From: Macrotis lagotis
Lineage: Eukaryota > Chordata > Mammalia > Peramelemorphia > Peramelidae
Direction: 5' to 3'
Assembly: GCF_037893015.1 (NCBI RefSeq)
Contig: NC_133665.1
Coordinates: 35,956,320 to 36,020,319, forward strand
DNA: 64,000 bases
Of this stretch, positions 22,666 through 52,400 are shown one piece after another. The translations under genes and the position numbers were made by a program. Numbering within the stretch: position 1 is the first letter of the stretch; the number at the start of each line of letters is the position of its first letter. Below the pieces are notes generated by a model. The model worked only from the letters and a program-made list of their open reading frames with translations, was not told where the DNA came from and did not search any database.

Positions 22666-24337
22666 CTACAATTATTACTATTATTTTTTTTCATTTTAAT
22701 GTATAAAAAATTATTTGTACAAAATGAGAATATTAAATAAAAAAAGTTAATTCACCCCAGGGGCAGGGTCATTGGAATCTGAACACAAACTGAAGTACAT
22801 TTTTTACCTCTCTCTATTCTTCAGGTTTCTCATCTTCTTGGGGGGAGGGGTTTATGTTTACCCTTATAACACATTCAATTTATATCAATGTATAGCATGT
22901 AAACAATGTAAAGACTATCAGATAGATAGCCTTCTGGGGGGGGGAGGGAAGGGAGGGGGTAATTGTAAAATTCAAAACCTTACAAAAAATGAAAGGTAAA
23001 TATTACTATTGTATATAATTAGAAAGCAAATAAAATGTTAAAAAAAAAGTCTTTGGGAAAGGGATGGATGCATGAGCAACAAGATGGCAGACTAGATAGT
23101 TTTCCCATCTGTAAAACTTCTCAAGCCTCTCTAAACCAGAAATTATACATTAAAAATAAAGCAACTTCAACCATGTCCATACCATAGCCTAGAGCATCCA
23201 GAATCTAAAAGGGCAAAAAACCCCAAAACATTCAAAACCCAGGAAGTGATGCATATTGACTTTGCGCACACATAGCATCCCTCTTCCACTTCCCTGCTAC
23301 CTGCAGCAATGTCATACTGGATGACACAAACATCAGAACCCATCCTTTTACTCCATCCCCCCCCCTTTCTAAAACTAGGCAGATTTTCTAGTATTCCTCC
23401 AGGCAGTGGAAATTTGCTGGGCTTTTGATAGCCAGCTACCTGGTAATGATCCTTCAAGACGAAAAGTCTGCTGGGGATTGGAACCCAAAAGCACCAACAT
23501 TGCAAAATAGTGAGTATCAGAGATGATGCCAGCAGGCTTAGAACTACTGCAATGGGTCAGAGAACTAAAGAAAGAGGGAGTGGGTCAGGTCACATGCAGA
23601 AGACACTGTTAAGAATGAAACTTGGCAGCAATCAAATCTAAGGAGATGGGCACAACATACCACTGAGACCAGTTCTGACTATCCAAAAGTCAGCTGGGGC
23701 AGAAATTAAAATTTTAAATTACTTTTAAATCACTTAGGGATAAGTGTGAAATGTGAATTTCCCAGTGTATAAGGAGACTGAAATGCTTTGTGATCCAACT
23801 ACTAAGAAAAAATGTAGTCATGGTGGAGAGAGTTATTAAAAAGTGTATGGGAGTACATGGAGCGGGGGAGTGGGGAGGACTGGAAGTAGCAAAGATTTCA
23901 GGAAGTAATCTCAAAGACTTTTGAACAATAAAAAGCTAAATCAACAGGAAAAACAATAACAGAAGACAATTTGACCTCTAGATGTAGTAAATAAGTTCGG
24001 CTATCCATGAATATTGCAAAATGAAAAAATAGAACGTCCCATGGAATTTGAAGAGAACATAGAACCACAAAATGCCATCCCTAAGTGGTTTAAAAGAGAA
24101 ATGAGAATTATGAGAGCAGGATTTATGACCTGCATAGCAGAAATAATGAGCAAACCTGAAAAACTTGAATTCGTAATGGAAAGTCTCACCAAAGAAACAA
24201 AAGAGAGAACAATAGATTAGGAATTCAAACCCATGTAAGAGGAGAAATTAAAAACCCAACTTTTTAATATGCTTATACAAGCAAACTATATGGATGTAGA
24301 TAGGAAGCACAGACAATTTAAGAATCATAGGTCTCCC

Positions 24338-24403
24338 AAAAGGTGCGGTGGATAGAGCATCAGCCCTGGAGTCAGGAGGACTTGAGTTCAAATCCAGTCT
24401 CAG
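24338..24403 (+). mobile_element. SINE, 5' half (split by a DNA transposon)
   Basis: 'aaggtgcggtggatagagca', 'ctggagtcaggaggacttga', 'aaatccagtctcag', breaking off exactly where the transposon begins. It resumes at 25148. Confidence 0.85.
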
Positions 24404-25140
24404 TATTTCCCCATGTATAAGATGATGCTTGTTGTCGTTGCGCTATTGGGGGGGGGGGCATTTGTTACCAGTGTATTAGGTTATGTTTTGCCACATTCTG
24501 GACAGAAAAGATTTTCGTACAGTGCTGAATTCAAGTTCAAAGTGATCCAATTTGCAAAACTGAATGGAAATCATTCTGTAGAACATCAGTTTGGTCCTCC
24601 TCCAACTGAGAAAACAATCTGAGACTGGCTGCAGGAAAAAGCAACCCTTCTGAAAATGCCTGGGCAGAAGAAGATCTTGAGAAGCAATGCAGCCAAGTGA
24701 GCTGAGTTATAGGGAATGGAGATGGATGGAGGAGCAAAGGGCAGCTGGAATTCCTGTGTCCACAAAGATGGCTCAGCAGGAGGCCAGAAGAATTGCTAAT
24801 GAAAAAGAAGTGACTGACTTCAAAGGAGAACACAACTGGAGCTTCAGGTTCATGATACAGAATGGATTAAGCTTGCATCCACGCACCAGACTTGCCCAAG
24901 GAGTGCTTGTGGTCAACCACAGACCAGAGCACAGGCAGAACAGTCAGAGCCTCTCCTGAGACAAGTGATTTGTCCTCAAACACAGATGAGGACAAGCTAA
25001 TGGATGGGCATTTTGACAAGTGATAAGCATATGAATTTTATGATGAATAAAACGAGTTCAACAACTTTATGTAATTCTTTTTTTTTTCAAATTTTGGGCC
25101 CCCAAATTAAGGTACATCTTATACATGGGAAAATACGATA
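24404..25140 (+). mobile_element. Pogo-type DNA transposon, internally deleted, inserted in a SINE
   Basis: Terminal inverted repeats: 'tatttccccatgtataagat' at the left and the reverse complement of 'atcttatacatgggaaaata' at the right, next to TA. Inside, frames encode a Brinker/CENP-B-type helix-turn-helix (FSYSAEFKFKVIQFAKLNGN, a TEKTI then DWLQEK continuation, then STKMAQQEARRIANEKEVTD and WSFRFMIQNGL). The order fits the N-terminal DNA-binding half of pogo-family transposases. No DDE catalytic domain follows, and a stop and frame changes break the N-terminal part, so it is a non-autonomous derivative. Confidence 0.72.
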
Positions 25141-25147
25141 AAAAAAA

Positions 25148-25207
25148 ATTACTTAACTGTGTGACCTTGGGCAAGTCACTTAACCCTATTGCCTTATAAA
25201 ACAAAAT
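25148..25207 (+). mobile_element. SINE, 3' half (continuation of 24338-24403)
   Basis: 'attacttaactgtgtgacct', 'tgggcaagtcacttaaccct', 'attgccttataaaac'. The few bases of SINE body expected between the halves are missing. Confidence 0.85.
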
Positions 25208-26929
25208 AAAAAAAACATGACAGTAAAAAATATCTTGCACCTTAGTAAAAGAAATAACAAATTTTTGAACATAGAAAATGAAAATCTCAATTGAGAGAAT
25301 CCACAAATCACTTCCAGAAAAAAAAAACACAACTACAAACTCCAAGATACAAATTTAACCATTCAATTCAAAAACAAGGAAATTGCAATTGCAGGAATGG
25401 GGGGGAAAAAAACCATGAAATGACAAGGAAAGGACATTAGGATACCACAAAATCAGCATAAAAAGGTGGGGATGGAATAATGTATTTCAAAGAGAACTGA
25501 AGCTCAGAATACAGTCCAGGAGATCTTTCATGTAAATCTGATCTTAACCATATAGGAAAAAAGATGGACAACAATAAAGAAGAGTTTGAAACATTTTTAG
25601 AAAGAAAACCAGATATAGAGAATTAACTCAAATTTAAAGCCATTCCAGCTGATAAATGATCAAAGACATAAATAGGCAGTTTTGAGATGAAGAAATTAAA
25701 GCTATCTATAGCCATGTGAAAGAATACTCTAAAGTCATTATTGATTAGAGAAATCCAAACTACAACTCTGAGGGGTATGCCTCACACCTATCAGATTGGT
25801 TAATATGACAGAAAAGAAAAATGACAAATGTTTTGAGAGGATGTAAGAAAACTCCAGGGACACTAATGCACTTTTGGTGGAGTTATGAACTGATCCAAAT
25901 ATTCTATAGAGTAATTTGGAACCATGTCTAAAGGGTTTTAAAACTATGCATAACAGAACAGAAATACTAATCCTAGATCTGTATCCCAAAGAGATAATAA
26001 AACATGGAAAAGCTTGTGTGTGTGTATGTGGTGACAAAAAAATGGAAATTAAGGAGGTCTCATCATTTAGGGAATGACTGAACAAGTTGTGGTATATGAA
26101 TGTAACAGAATAGTATTGTTCTATATGAAATCATGAGCAGGCAGATTTCAGAAAAACTTGGAAAGTCTTATGTGAACTGATGCTGAGTGAAGTGAGAAGA
26201 ACCATTTTAACAGCAATACTGTGTGATGATCAACTATGATCGGCTTACCTCTTCTCAGCAATATAATGATCAAAGAGAACTCCAAAATGGAAAATGCCAT
26301 CCACATCCAGAGAAAGAACTATAGAAAGACTGGATGCAGATCAAAGCATACTATTTTTCACTTTTTAAAATTTGTTTTTTCCTTTTTTCTGATTTTTCTT
26401 GTCACATGGCTAATATAGAAATGTTTTATTTGCCTGTACAGGTATAGCCAACAACAGATTACTTGTATTGGGGAGGGGGAAGGGGAAAGAGGTAGAAAAA
26501 TATGAGAAAAAGTCAAAAATCTTATAGAAATGAATATTGAAAACTATCTTTACATGTTATTGGAGGAAAAATACTATTAACTGATGTGATTATTTGATTT
26601 TCAAATATCCCCAAACAACAGCAACAGGATGACAACAGAAAGACAAATGTATACAAGGATACAGGGGGTTAAGGTAGAAATCTGGTCATTGTAAAGAGGA
26701 AAACTGAGGCATTATGGGGAGAACCTGGTGATAACCTGACTACAAGTGAATGCTTCATATGAAAGAGGGGGAGAGGAATGGGTGATCCACTGGGTGAAAT
26801 CAAGGAGTAGCAATGAGGGCAAGATGACCCGCTGGGGTCTCAGGAGGAGGAGTGTCTACAGAGAAGTGGGTGAAGAAAGGCAGCAAAAGATTTTAGACCT
26901 AGAACATCCAAGGAAAGGAAGAAAAGAAG

Positions 26930-27701
26930 TGAAGACAAAGGGGGAATAGCACTTTCAGATTTCAAACTACATAATAAAGCACCATCCATCAAAATCTCTA
27001 GTGTTGGTCAAAGATTAGAGAAACAGGTTAATATGAAACTAAACAGACTATTAGGGAATTAAACAATAAAACTCAATAACGCAGTGTTCAATAAAGTTAT
27101 GTAGGGAAAAACTCCCTAATAGATAAAAATTGCTGGAAAAAATCAGAAAATATGACAAAAATTAAACTTAGACAACATCATACCCACATACCACAATACA
27201 TTCTAAACTTTTACAAGACCTTAAATATTAAGACCATACCATAAACAATTGAAAGTGAAACAGATCATTTACCTTAACTGCTATGAGTAAGAAATGTGTT
27301 CCTACCTAACCAAATAAAAGATAGAAGCTATGACAAAAGATAAAATAGGTAACTGATTACTTGAAAATAAAGAAGATTCTGCAGAACATTAATGTTATCT
27401 AGGGATAAAAAGGGAAGAAGTTAAATGGGGGGAAAATCTTTGTATCAAATTTCTCTAATATGAGAAATGCAGATCAAGACACACCAGCAAATTGTAAAAG
27501 AACAAAAAACAAAAATGGTAATATTCACAGTTGAAGGGGCTGTAAGAAGATAGGAACACTAATTCATTGGAGCTGTGAGGTGGCACAACCATCTTGAAAA
27601 ACATTTTGAAATTATGCAAATAAATTAACTAAAATATTCATTTCCTTAGAACCAGAGACTCCATTATTAATCATATCCCAAGGAAGTCATTGATAAAAAA
27701 G

Positions 27702-27782
<81 letters not shown>

Positions 27783-28260
27783 CCAAAATATTTATAGCAG
27801 CACTTTTTTGTGATAGTTAAGAACTAGAAACAAAGTAGATACTTATTGATTAGGGAATTGCTAAACAAATTATGGTACATCAGTGTAAAGGAATATACTT
27901 CACTGTAAGAAATAATGCATGTGATGAATAGAGAAAAGCATCGAAAAGATTTATGAGCTGATGCAGAATGGAGTAAGCAAAGTTAACAAAACAATTTAAA
28001 TGAAAAAGAATTTCAAAGACTCAAAAGCAAATATAACAAAATTATCAGGTGGGACCTGAATGAAAATATGAGAAGATACTCCCAATCTAACCCTTCAGAT
28101 CAGTATTTTGAGATTTTTTCAATGTATCAATCAGTTATCTTGGCTTTTTTTCTCTACCCTTTTGTCAAATGGGAGGAAGGAGAAGAGGGAGGAATACATG
28201 GCAATTTATGGTGACAAAAAGAAACAGAAAACATCAATTTGAATTTATTTTTTAAAACTG
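26930..28260 (+). mobile_element. Old L1 fragment, ORF2 into 3' end
   Basis: 'cagatttcaaactacataat', 'aaagcaccatccatcaaaat' (the reverse-transcriptase-region wording of L1 ORF2), then 'tgagaaatgcagatcaagac', 'atatttatagcagcactttt', 'ttagggaattgctaaacaaa', 'atgagctgatgcagaatgga'. A microsatellite sits inside at 27703-27781. No coding capacity remains. Confidence 0.6.
27703..27781. repeat. Compound (TA)n-(TG)n-(TA)n microsatellite
   Basis: Symmetric arrangement of TA, TG and TA tracts within the old L1 fragment. Confidence 0.97.
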
Positions 28261-28689
28261 AAAGGAATTCTTAGCAATGCAATCTTCTTTAATCTGATAA
28301 GAGAGGTAGAGAACTGAAGTCTAGATATTTAAAAGCAAAAACCCTTGAAACCCAACCTGATGAAGCTTTGTCATGGTGAAGCCATTACTGGTCATTCACT
28401 TAAATAGATGCCTCTGCAAATAAATTACTCGGATATATCTGAATTTTATAGTTGAAGTAGAAGGCAAATTAGACTCTATATCTGATATAGCAATCCAATC
28501 TTCTACTTTTAGACCAGAGTAGAACAGTGTATAACATTGTTTTACTCTGCAGCAAAAATGATTTTTTTTCTATTCCATTGTTCATTGGTTACTATTTTGT
28601 CTCTAATAAAATTTATTAAAAAGAACAATTTAAAAAAAAAAGACAATTTCACTCAAGTAGTTTTGCAAAATTTCAGCCAGACCAGGTTA

Positions 28690-30300
28690 CTGTGACACTT
28701 TTGACCACAAAAAAGCAGTCTCTTTGTCTTCAAAGTCTTGTACAACTGTACTACGAATTTAGCTATATCAAACCTTCTCTGGGTCTCTCCCACTGCATAA
28801 AATCTAGCTATGTGAGTTCTAGTAATGTGTTTTCAACTTGCGCTTTTCCTCAACCCCACTCCCAAGTGTACTCTCTCATCTTTACCTTTCAACTCCTTCC
28901 CTTCTTCATTTCTCCCTTTCAAAGCTAAAAACAGCTACTGACACTCATTGCTTCCATGTCCTTTCTGCCCTCCTTATGTCTTCCAATCTTGATAAAATGA
29001 AACTAGTCTATTCAAAGCACCAATGTCTCTTAATGGTCAAAGCAAAGGGACCTCATCCTTCTTTACCACTGATTCAACTTTGCTGATCATCTCTCCCCTT
29101 GGGATATTTCTGAGTTTTCATTATATTGTTTTCTCGGTACTTCTACCTGTTTCTCAGTCTCCTTTGCTGGATCACAATCAACCCTCATCCCCAAATGTTA
29201 TTCAAAAGCACCTATCCTCATTTCTCTATGCTTACTCCCTCTTGGAGCAACTTAATTAAACTCCCATGGGTTCAATTATCATTCACTGGCAGAAGAGTCT
29301 TAGGTCTTAGTCTCCTTTGCTGGATGGAACCTCACAAATGACATGGTCATTTGTGAAACATAGGTGTTTTTCTTCTCTCTCTATACTACTTGATTTGCTG
29401 AACTCATCAGTTCTCATCAATCAACCATCTCTACACTAACTATTCTTGAATCACCTCATCCTGCCCAAATTTCTCTATGGATCTGCAATCTCATATCTAC
29501 AACCCCCTTTCAGACTCAAATTGTATAACCACATTGGACATCTTAAGTTAAATAGTCAATGTCTTTCCTTCCTACACCTTTCCATTTCCAACTTTCCCTC
29601 TTGTATCATCCTCCAATCCCTCAGGCTCACAACCTAACCAAGGAGTCATGCTCAACTCCCATATCCAACCTGTTACCTGCTGATTTCGCCTTTGCACCAT
29701 CTCTCAAATACACCTCCTCTGACACTACCACTGCAATTACTTGATGATGGGTCTGTCCACGTCCACCAAGTCTCTCCCCACTGCAGTCACTCAGTCATTA
29801 AAATCATTTTCCTAAACCACAGGTCCAATTACACCACTTTCTACTCAAAAATTCCTGTGGCCCTCTATGCCCTCAGGATCAAATACAAAAATGCTTTTAG
29901 GTATTAAAAATCCATCACAGCCTAGTACCCTCCTACCATTCCTGTCTTCTTACACTTCATTTCCTGATAGGTATTTTCTGTTCTAGCCTCCTGGCTCTTC
30001 CTTGAACGAAACACTCTATTTCTGACTGGAATGTTCCACTTCTCAACTCTACTTTCTAACTTTCCTAACAGGTCAACTAACATCCAATTGTTTTTGGAAA
30101 GCTTTCCAACCCCTTAATTTTAGTGCCTTCCCTCTTATTTCCTTTTTTTTTCCTTGTATATAAGCTTGTTTTGCACATGTTTACAGGTTGCCTCTCTTTC
30201 ATTATAAGGTAAGCTCCTTGAGGGCAAATATCTTTTTTCTTAATTTCCAGCTTTTAGCACAGTGCCAGTAGGTACTTAGGTTTATTGATTATAGATGTGT
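28690..30300 (+). mobile_element. L2-like LINE 3' portion
   Basis: Pyrimidine-rich L2-type text: 'tgtggccctctatgccctca', 'ggatcaaatacaaaaatgct', 'aaatccatcacagcctagta', then the terminal 'aaggtaagctccttgagggc', 'cagcttttagcacagtgcca', 'ggtttattgattatag'. Short open frames here are chance. The first several hundred bases are less certain. Confidence 0.5.
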
Positions 30301-30349
30301 GCATGTGTGTGTTTGGGTGTGGGGGCTCATTATCTCTTTCCTGCATATC

Positions 30350-31330
30350 ATTTCTGTATCACCTGCTGCTCATCGTTTATTTTGAACATACTAGATGTCC
30401 CAAACTTAATTTTTACAACAAAACCCACTCTTTTCCCACTAATCTTACCTCTTCTAAACTTCCCTCTTCCTACAGGGACCCCCCCCCCCCTACAATGATC
30501 CAGGTTCACCAACTGAATCATCTTCAACTCCATAATTTTCCAAATCCAGTAACCTGCTGTCTGGATTCCAACTCCCTACACCCCAAATTTATATACCCCT
30601 TGCTCCATTCATAAATATCATTTCAGTTTAGATGCAACATTACCCCACTGCAACTTGAATTGCTGCAAAATAACTTCCCCAAATGGTCTCCCTGCCCCAT
30701 TTCTCTCATCTCCAACATTACTAAAGTATTAATCTGACCAGGTCATCACTGCCCAGTGGTTCTTAACCAACTCCAAAATCAAATACAAACACCTTTGATT
30801 AATATGTATAACCTCATAATTTCTTTCAGCCTACCGTTAAGACTAAATTGCAAACACCTCCCCTTCATAAACTATCTGGCCCAAAGTGATGTGCCTTCAG
30901 TCCCTCATATACAACTTTCTATTCAGCTCTGACTCTGCCTAAATTGTTCTCCAAACCAGGAGTGTGCTTCATCTCCTGACATTTTAAAATTCCAAGTTCC
31001 CTTTGAAACTTAATTCAAACCCCAGCTCCTAACATGAGGTAATCTCTAATTCTCAGCCACCCCCCTCATTCATGCTACTTTTCAGTCTCTCAGCTCCTTT
31101 TGTAAATTCATCTAATACACCGTGTAAAGGGCCTCTCGAAACTCTTGCCACTAAGATATCCCATGTATTTTGGTTATGATTTTATGTTAACATTCCCCTT
31201 CACCCCAAAGAACTTAAGCTTAGGGAGGGATAGTTCAGGTTTATGTACACAGCACCTAGCTTAAGTATCTGACAGAGTAAGCATTTAACCCATGTTTGTC
31301 AACTGATGTTTCTGTTGAAACTTGATGCTG
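30350..31330 (+). mobile_element. Second L2-like LINE 3' portion
   Basis: Same order in a more decayed copy: 'tctgaccaggtcatcactgc', 'ctatctggcccaaagtgatg', 'cctaaattgttctccaaacc', 'ttaattcaaaccccagctcc', 'acacagcacctagcttaagt'. Direct head-to-tail neighbour of the previous copy. Confidence 0.45.
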
Positions 31331-31929
31331 AATGAACAAGGGTTGGTGTTTCTAAAGAAGGCAGCCTCATGGTTATGTCTTTATTTTTCAAAAGATTAGA
31401 ACATTATTGACAGGAAATTGTATCACATTACCAAGTTTCTATGAGTAATGATTAGGAAAATTTTTTAAACTGACATTTACATGGGTTTTAAATGTTTTCA
31501 ATGTGTTTTACATATATTCTCACAACCAACTAGTGAAGTAGGTAACTGGGATTTACTTTTTTTTTTGATGGAACCTATGGTTTCATAAGCATAGGCAATT
31601 CCTAATGAGTGAAAAACCATCTAATGCATATCAGCATTAGGTGTTTGTGTAGTGAAGTTTTTAATAAATCTAAAGACACTCAGAAAATGTTTATTGGTGA
31701 GAGTGGTGGAAAACATTCTTCCACTCACTAATGATAATTAAGAAATTAAAAATTTGTACTACTTCTGTTTGATTGTAGCAAATCACTTAATGCCCACCAT
31801 TAGGCTTGACTTTAGATACCAGCTGTGCCATTTCCAAAAGTAAAAATGTTAAATAGAACAAGTACTTTCCCTCACCCACCAACCCAATAAAGGAATTTAG
31901 AAAAATAAGCATCCTAGAAGTTATTTATG

Positions 31930-31935
31930 TTTAAT
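31930..31935 (-). promoter_or_regulatory. Candidate TLE4 poly(A) signal ATTAAA
   Basis: Minus-strand ATTAAA about 1.66 kb past the stop codon. Cleavage is expected near 31905-31915, and a GU-rich element lies downstream. Two AATAAA hexamers closer to the stop lack an obvious GU-rich partner. Confidence 0.5.
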
Positions 31936-32307
31936 GCTTAAAAGTCTGAATGCACAAACAATATTCTACGTTATAGAAGTACTGGTGGTCAATACAATGC
32001 ATTAGAACTATGTACAATGCACAGTTTAGTATCAAAATCTTTCTACACTGTAGAGTATTACGAAACTGTCAATGACATCAAACACAATGCACTTAAGACA
32101 CCATTTTTTTCTGCTACCACATTTGGAACTTCAATGAATAGTTCATTTCAATTTGCAGCATCAACCCATTTCTAGTATGAAATTAAGTAATCTTCTACCT
32201 ATACGATAAAGTTTATCTACACGGTTCTTTTGATTTTGATCCATAGCAGCAAAGGCACTGTACATCAGCAGATCCACAGACTTAAAAGATTTATAAAGCA
32301 TTCAAAC

Positions 32308-32395
32308 AAATAATAATAATAATAATAATTAATAATAATAATAATAAAAAAGGAGTCACAGATCATGGTTTAACAGCAACAACAACAACAACAAC
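32308..32395. repeat. (AAT)n and (CAA)n triplet runs in the 3' UTR
   Basis: 'aataataataataataataat' type sequence at about 32308-32346 and 'caacaacaacaacaacaaca' at about 32371-32395. Confidence 0.9.
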
Positions 32396-33040
32396 ATAAA
32401 AAGGTAACACAATGTCTCTGGTATGATGGCACAACACAGCCTTGTGTCTATTCCAGGGACATCCAACTAAGACATGGAAAGAACCGATGGCCAATAGAGC
32501 AAGTCCTCATCTCAAATGAAAGCCCATTCTTCCTGTTCTTCAGGAGGAAGGCTTCTTGAAAATTCTCCCTCCTCTGCTGTCCTTTCTTTGTCAAAGACTT
32601 GGTTTACACAATGGTAGGAATTTCTTTCCTACAGCTGTGCACCTGTGCAGTTCCAAAACAACACGCGAAATGTTTTCCATAATCTCTTGTAACCACAAAA
32701 TTGCCCAAAGATGCACATCTCCCCTTTTCAAAGAAATGTGGCAAAAATATCCAGGAGGGATTAAGTTGTCTCTTTGAGGCCAATTTACTGTTCATCTTTC
32801 TATAATACAAAAAATAAAATAAAATAAAAAATAAAAAATAAAAGTTATATAGTGACCATTGCCTGGTCAATAAAACTAATATAGGAAAAGTTCTAAAAAT
32901 AGCAACCAGTTCTGAAATGGTTCCTAAACCTTCAGTTATCTAAGAGGGTAGCATTCTTGGATTATATTTAACAGACACATCTAGAAGTTAAACTTTCCAA
33001 ATTAACCAAAATGTATATGGCATTAGTTAGAAATTTCTCT

Positions 33041-33046
33041 TTTATT
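33041..33046 (-). promoter_or_regulatory. Alternative poly(A) hexamer AATAAA in the TLE4 3' UTR
   Basis: Canonical hexamer on the minus strand about 545 bases after the stop; another lies at 33260-33265. Neither has a strong downstream GU-rich element, so use is uncertain. Confidence 0.25.
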
Positions 33047-33590
33047 TAGTCAGATTTCCAAAATTTATAAAAAAAAAAAAAGAAGCAGCATACTGCTTCC
33101 TGTAGATATTAAACATTCAATGTCTTTGTATAGCTACCAGTCTATGCTTACAATTTCTAACTGGTCATTTTAAACAATCTTTTGCCCTCCCCTGCCAAAA
33201 CAAAAAAAGGGGATATCAAAGTACAACGCACCTTCATTACCAAGGCGGGAGCAGACAGCTTTATTTAGTCAGTTCATTGTTAGAAAGCCTTCTTTAAACA
33301 AAATAAATATATTACAGATATAATACATAATTAAAGATTCAGTTCACTGTTAAGTATGCTTATTCCGAGTTCTTCCAAGTAGATATTTCAAGATTTGGTA
33401 TCACAGGTTCTTAATGAGCATTCACAATTCAATAGCAAGGAGGAAGTGGGGAAAGGGGAGGGAATCAACTCCACAACTGTAAGGAACATTTTTTAAATCC
33501 TTGGCTTGGAAAGGAAAAAAAAAAGGGGGGGGGAGGAATTATACAGCAAAGTGCTACAAGGAGGAGTCCGGTTTGCATTTAGATTTGTCC

Positions 33591-51438
<17,848 letters not shown>

Positions 51439-51825
51439 CTGAAATTAGAAAGGTGAAGAGGGGTTATAAATTATTATATTTTTAATGCCACTAATTTTCT
51501 GTTCAAAGACTTTCATTTCCTTTTTGATCCTGAAAAAAAACTATTAAGAGAAGGGGAAGAGAGGGAAGAGAAGAAGAAAAGGAAGAAAAGAGAGAAGAGG
51601 GTCTGAGTAAGTGGCGAAATAGGAGGGGAGGCAGGGAGAAAAAGGGAGAAATGAAAGGAAAAGGAAGTGTATGGAGTGAGATAGTAACAGAGGAAGGGAA
51701 TGTCAACACAAGCAAATCCAGATTAATCAAAGAATTCTTTTAAAATCTTTTAATGATACAGTATCTTTAAAATTACAAAAATAAAGAAAGGAAAAACTGA
51801 AAATATTTCAAGTGTCTCAAGTCTA

Positions 51826-51990
51826 TAGGGAACTGCCTATAAGAAATGATTTAAGGGGTAGGTACTAAGCCTTCCTCCTCATCCTACGTTACTAAATAGC
51901 ATCTCCATGATAGGGGCTCTATTCAATCCTGTGAATTAAGTATTGCCCTTTCCTTTCATTGTCTTTTAGTTTAACAGCAACATTGTGTAA
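51826..51990 (+). repeat. 165-bp dispersed direct duplication, copy 1
   Basis: From 'tagggaactgcctataagaa' to 'cagcaacattgtgtaa'. Copy 2 at 53595-53760 is about 95% identical by eye. Confidence 0.93.
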
Positions 51991-52077
51991 ACTGTTTGAA
52001 TGTTTAAATAATTTTTTAAGTTTATTTTATGTCTCAATATTGGATAGTATTTCATATAAAAGGAAAAACTGGGAATT

Positions 52078-52105
52078 GATGATGATGATGATGATGATGA
52101 TGATG
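52078..52105. repeat. (GAT)n microsatellite
   Basis: About nine GAT triplets. A second GAT array lies at 54647-54675. Confidence 0.95.
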
Positions 52106-52254
52106 TCTTCCTCCCATCCCCCCTTAAAAGAAAAAAAGTTTACATCTGTTCAGACCTTCATGAATTGTCATTTGTTTAACTCTGGGCAAATCACTTAACC
52201 TCAGTATTTTAGGCAACTCTCTAAAAGGGTAAAGGAATGAGTATTCCATGATAT

Positions 52255-52400
52255 CTACTCTGTATCAGTGCTTTTCACAAATATTATCCCATTTCATCCT
52301 AATAACAACCCTGGAAAGCAAGGATGATTAAAATCTCCATTTTAAGGTTGAGGAAACTGAGGCAAACAGAAAGAAGTGGCTTTCCCTGCACCAGCACTTC
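52255..52400 (-). mobile_element. MIR/THER1-like SINE remnant
   Basis: 'cacaaatattatcccatttc', 'aataacaaccctggaaagca', 'ttgaggaaactgaggcaaac'. Confidence 0.55.

Larger units (their letters stand above)
19717..23049 (+). mobile_element. HAL1-like (half-LINE) retrotransposon, apparently complete, with nested SINEs
   Basis: It begins with an L1-type 5' end ('gtggagccaagatggtgatg') and continues with a 5' UTR, an ORF1 remnant (20356 to about 21700) and a 3' region, and ends 'aaataaaatgttaaaaaaaa'. The end matches the L1 3' UTR seen at 11180-11310 ('caatgtatagcatgtaaaca', then a G-run). No ORF2-like (endonuclease or reverse transcriptase) sequence lies between, the definition of HAL1. 'tctttggga' flanks both sides (19708-19716 and 23050-23058). 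SINE insertions at 20660-20810 and 21062-21126 are later additions. Its mobility would have depended on L1 proteins in trans. Confidence 0.7.
23053..26580 (+). mobile_element. Degraded L1-type material: 5' end, ORF1 remnant, then a 3' end
   Basis: Near 23080 'agcaacaagatggcagacta' resembles an L1 5' end. 24014-24220 keeps an ORF1-like frame (MEFEENIEPQNAIPKWFKRE, MSKPEKLEFVMESLTKETKE). After the SINE/DNA-transposon insertion, 25210-25640 continues with ORF1 C-terminal-like sequence. From about 25640 an L1 ORF2 end and 3' UTR follow ('agagaaatccaaactacaac', 'gacaaatgttttgagaggat', 'gggaatgactgaacaagttg', 'tttcacttttta'). Almost all of ORF2 is missing, so this is either one internally deleted element or two abutting ones. 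Confidence 0.5.
31910..33590 (-). other. TLE4: Probable TLE4 3' untranslated region
   Basis: This stretch follows the stop codon, has no recognised interspersed repeat, and contains only short A-rich and (AAT)n/(CAA)n runs. At its far end a minus-strand ATTAAA (31930-31935) is followed within about 50 bases by a G/U-rich stretch (the complement of 31860-31890, reading TTGGGTTGGTGGGTGAGGG), the layout of a polyadenylation site. Earlier AATAAA hexamers at 33260-33265 and 33041-33046 could give shorter forms. The extent is inferred, not demonstrated. Confidence 0.6.

Noticed and set aside
24413..24959. Possible host gene with a Brinker/CENP-B-type domain
   Set aside because: Terminal inverted repeats, position inside a SINE and multiple frame breaks show it is a dead transposon, not a domesticated gene.
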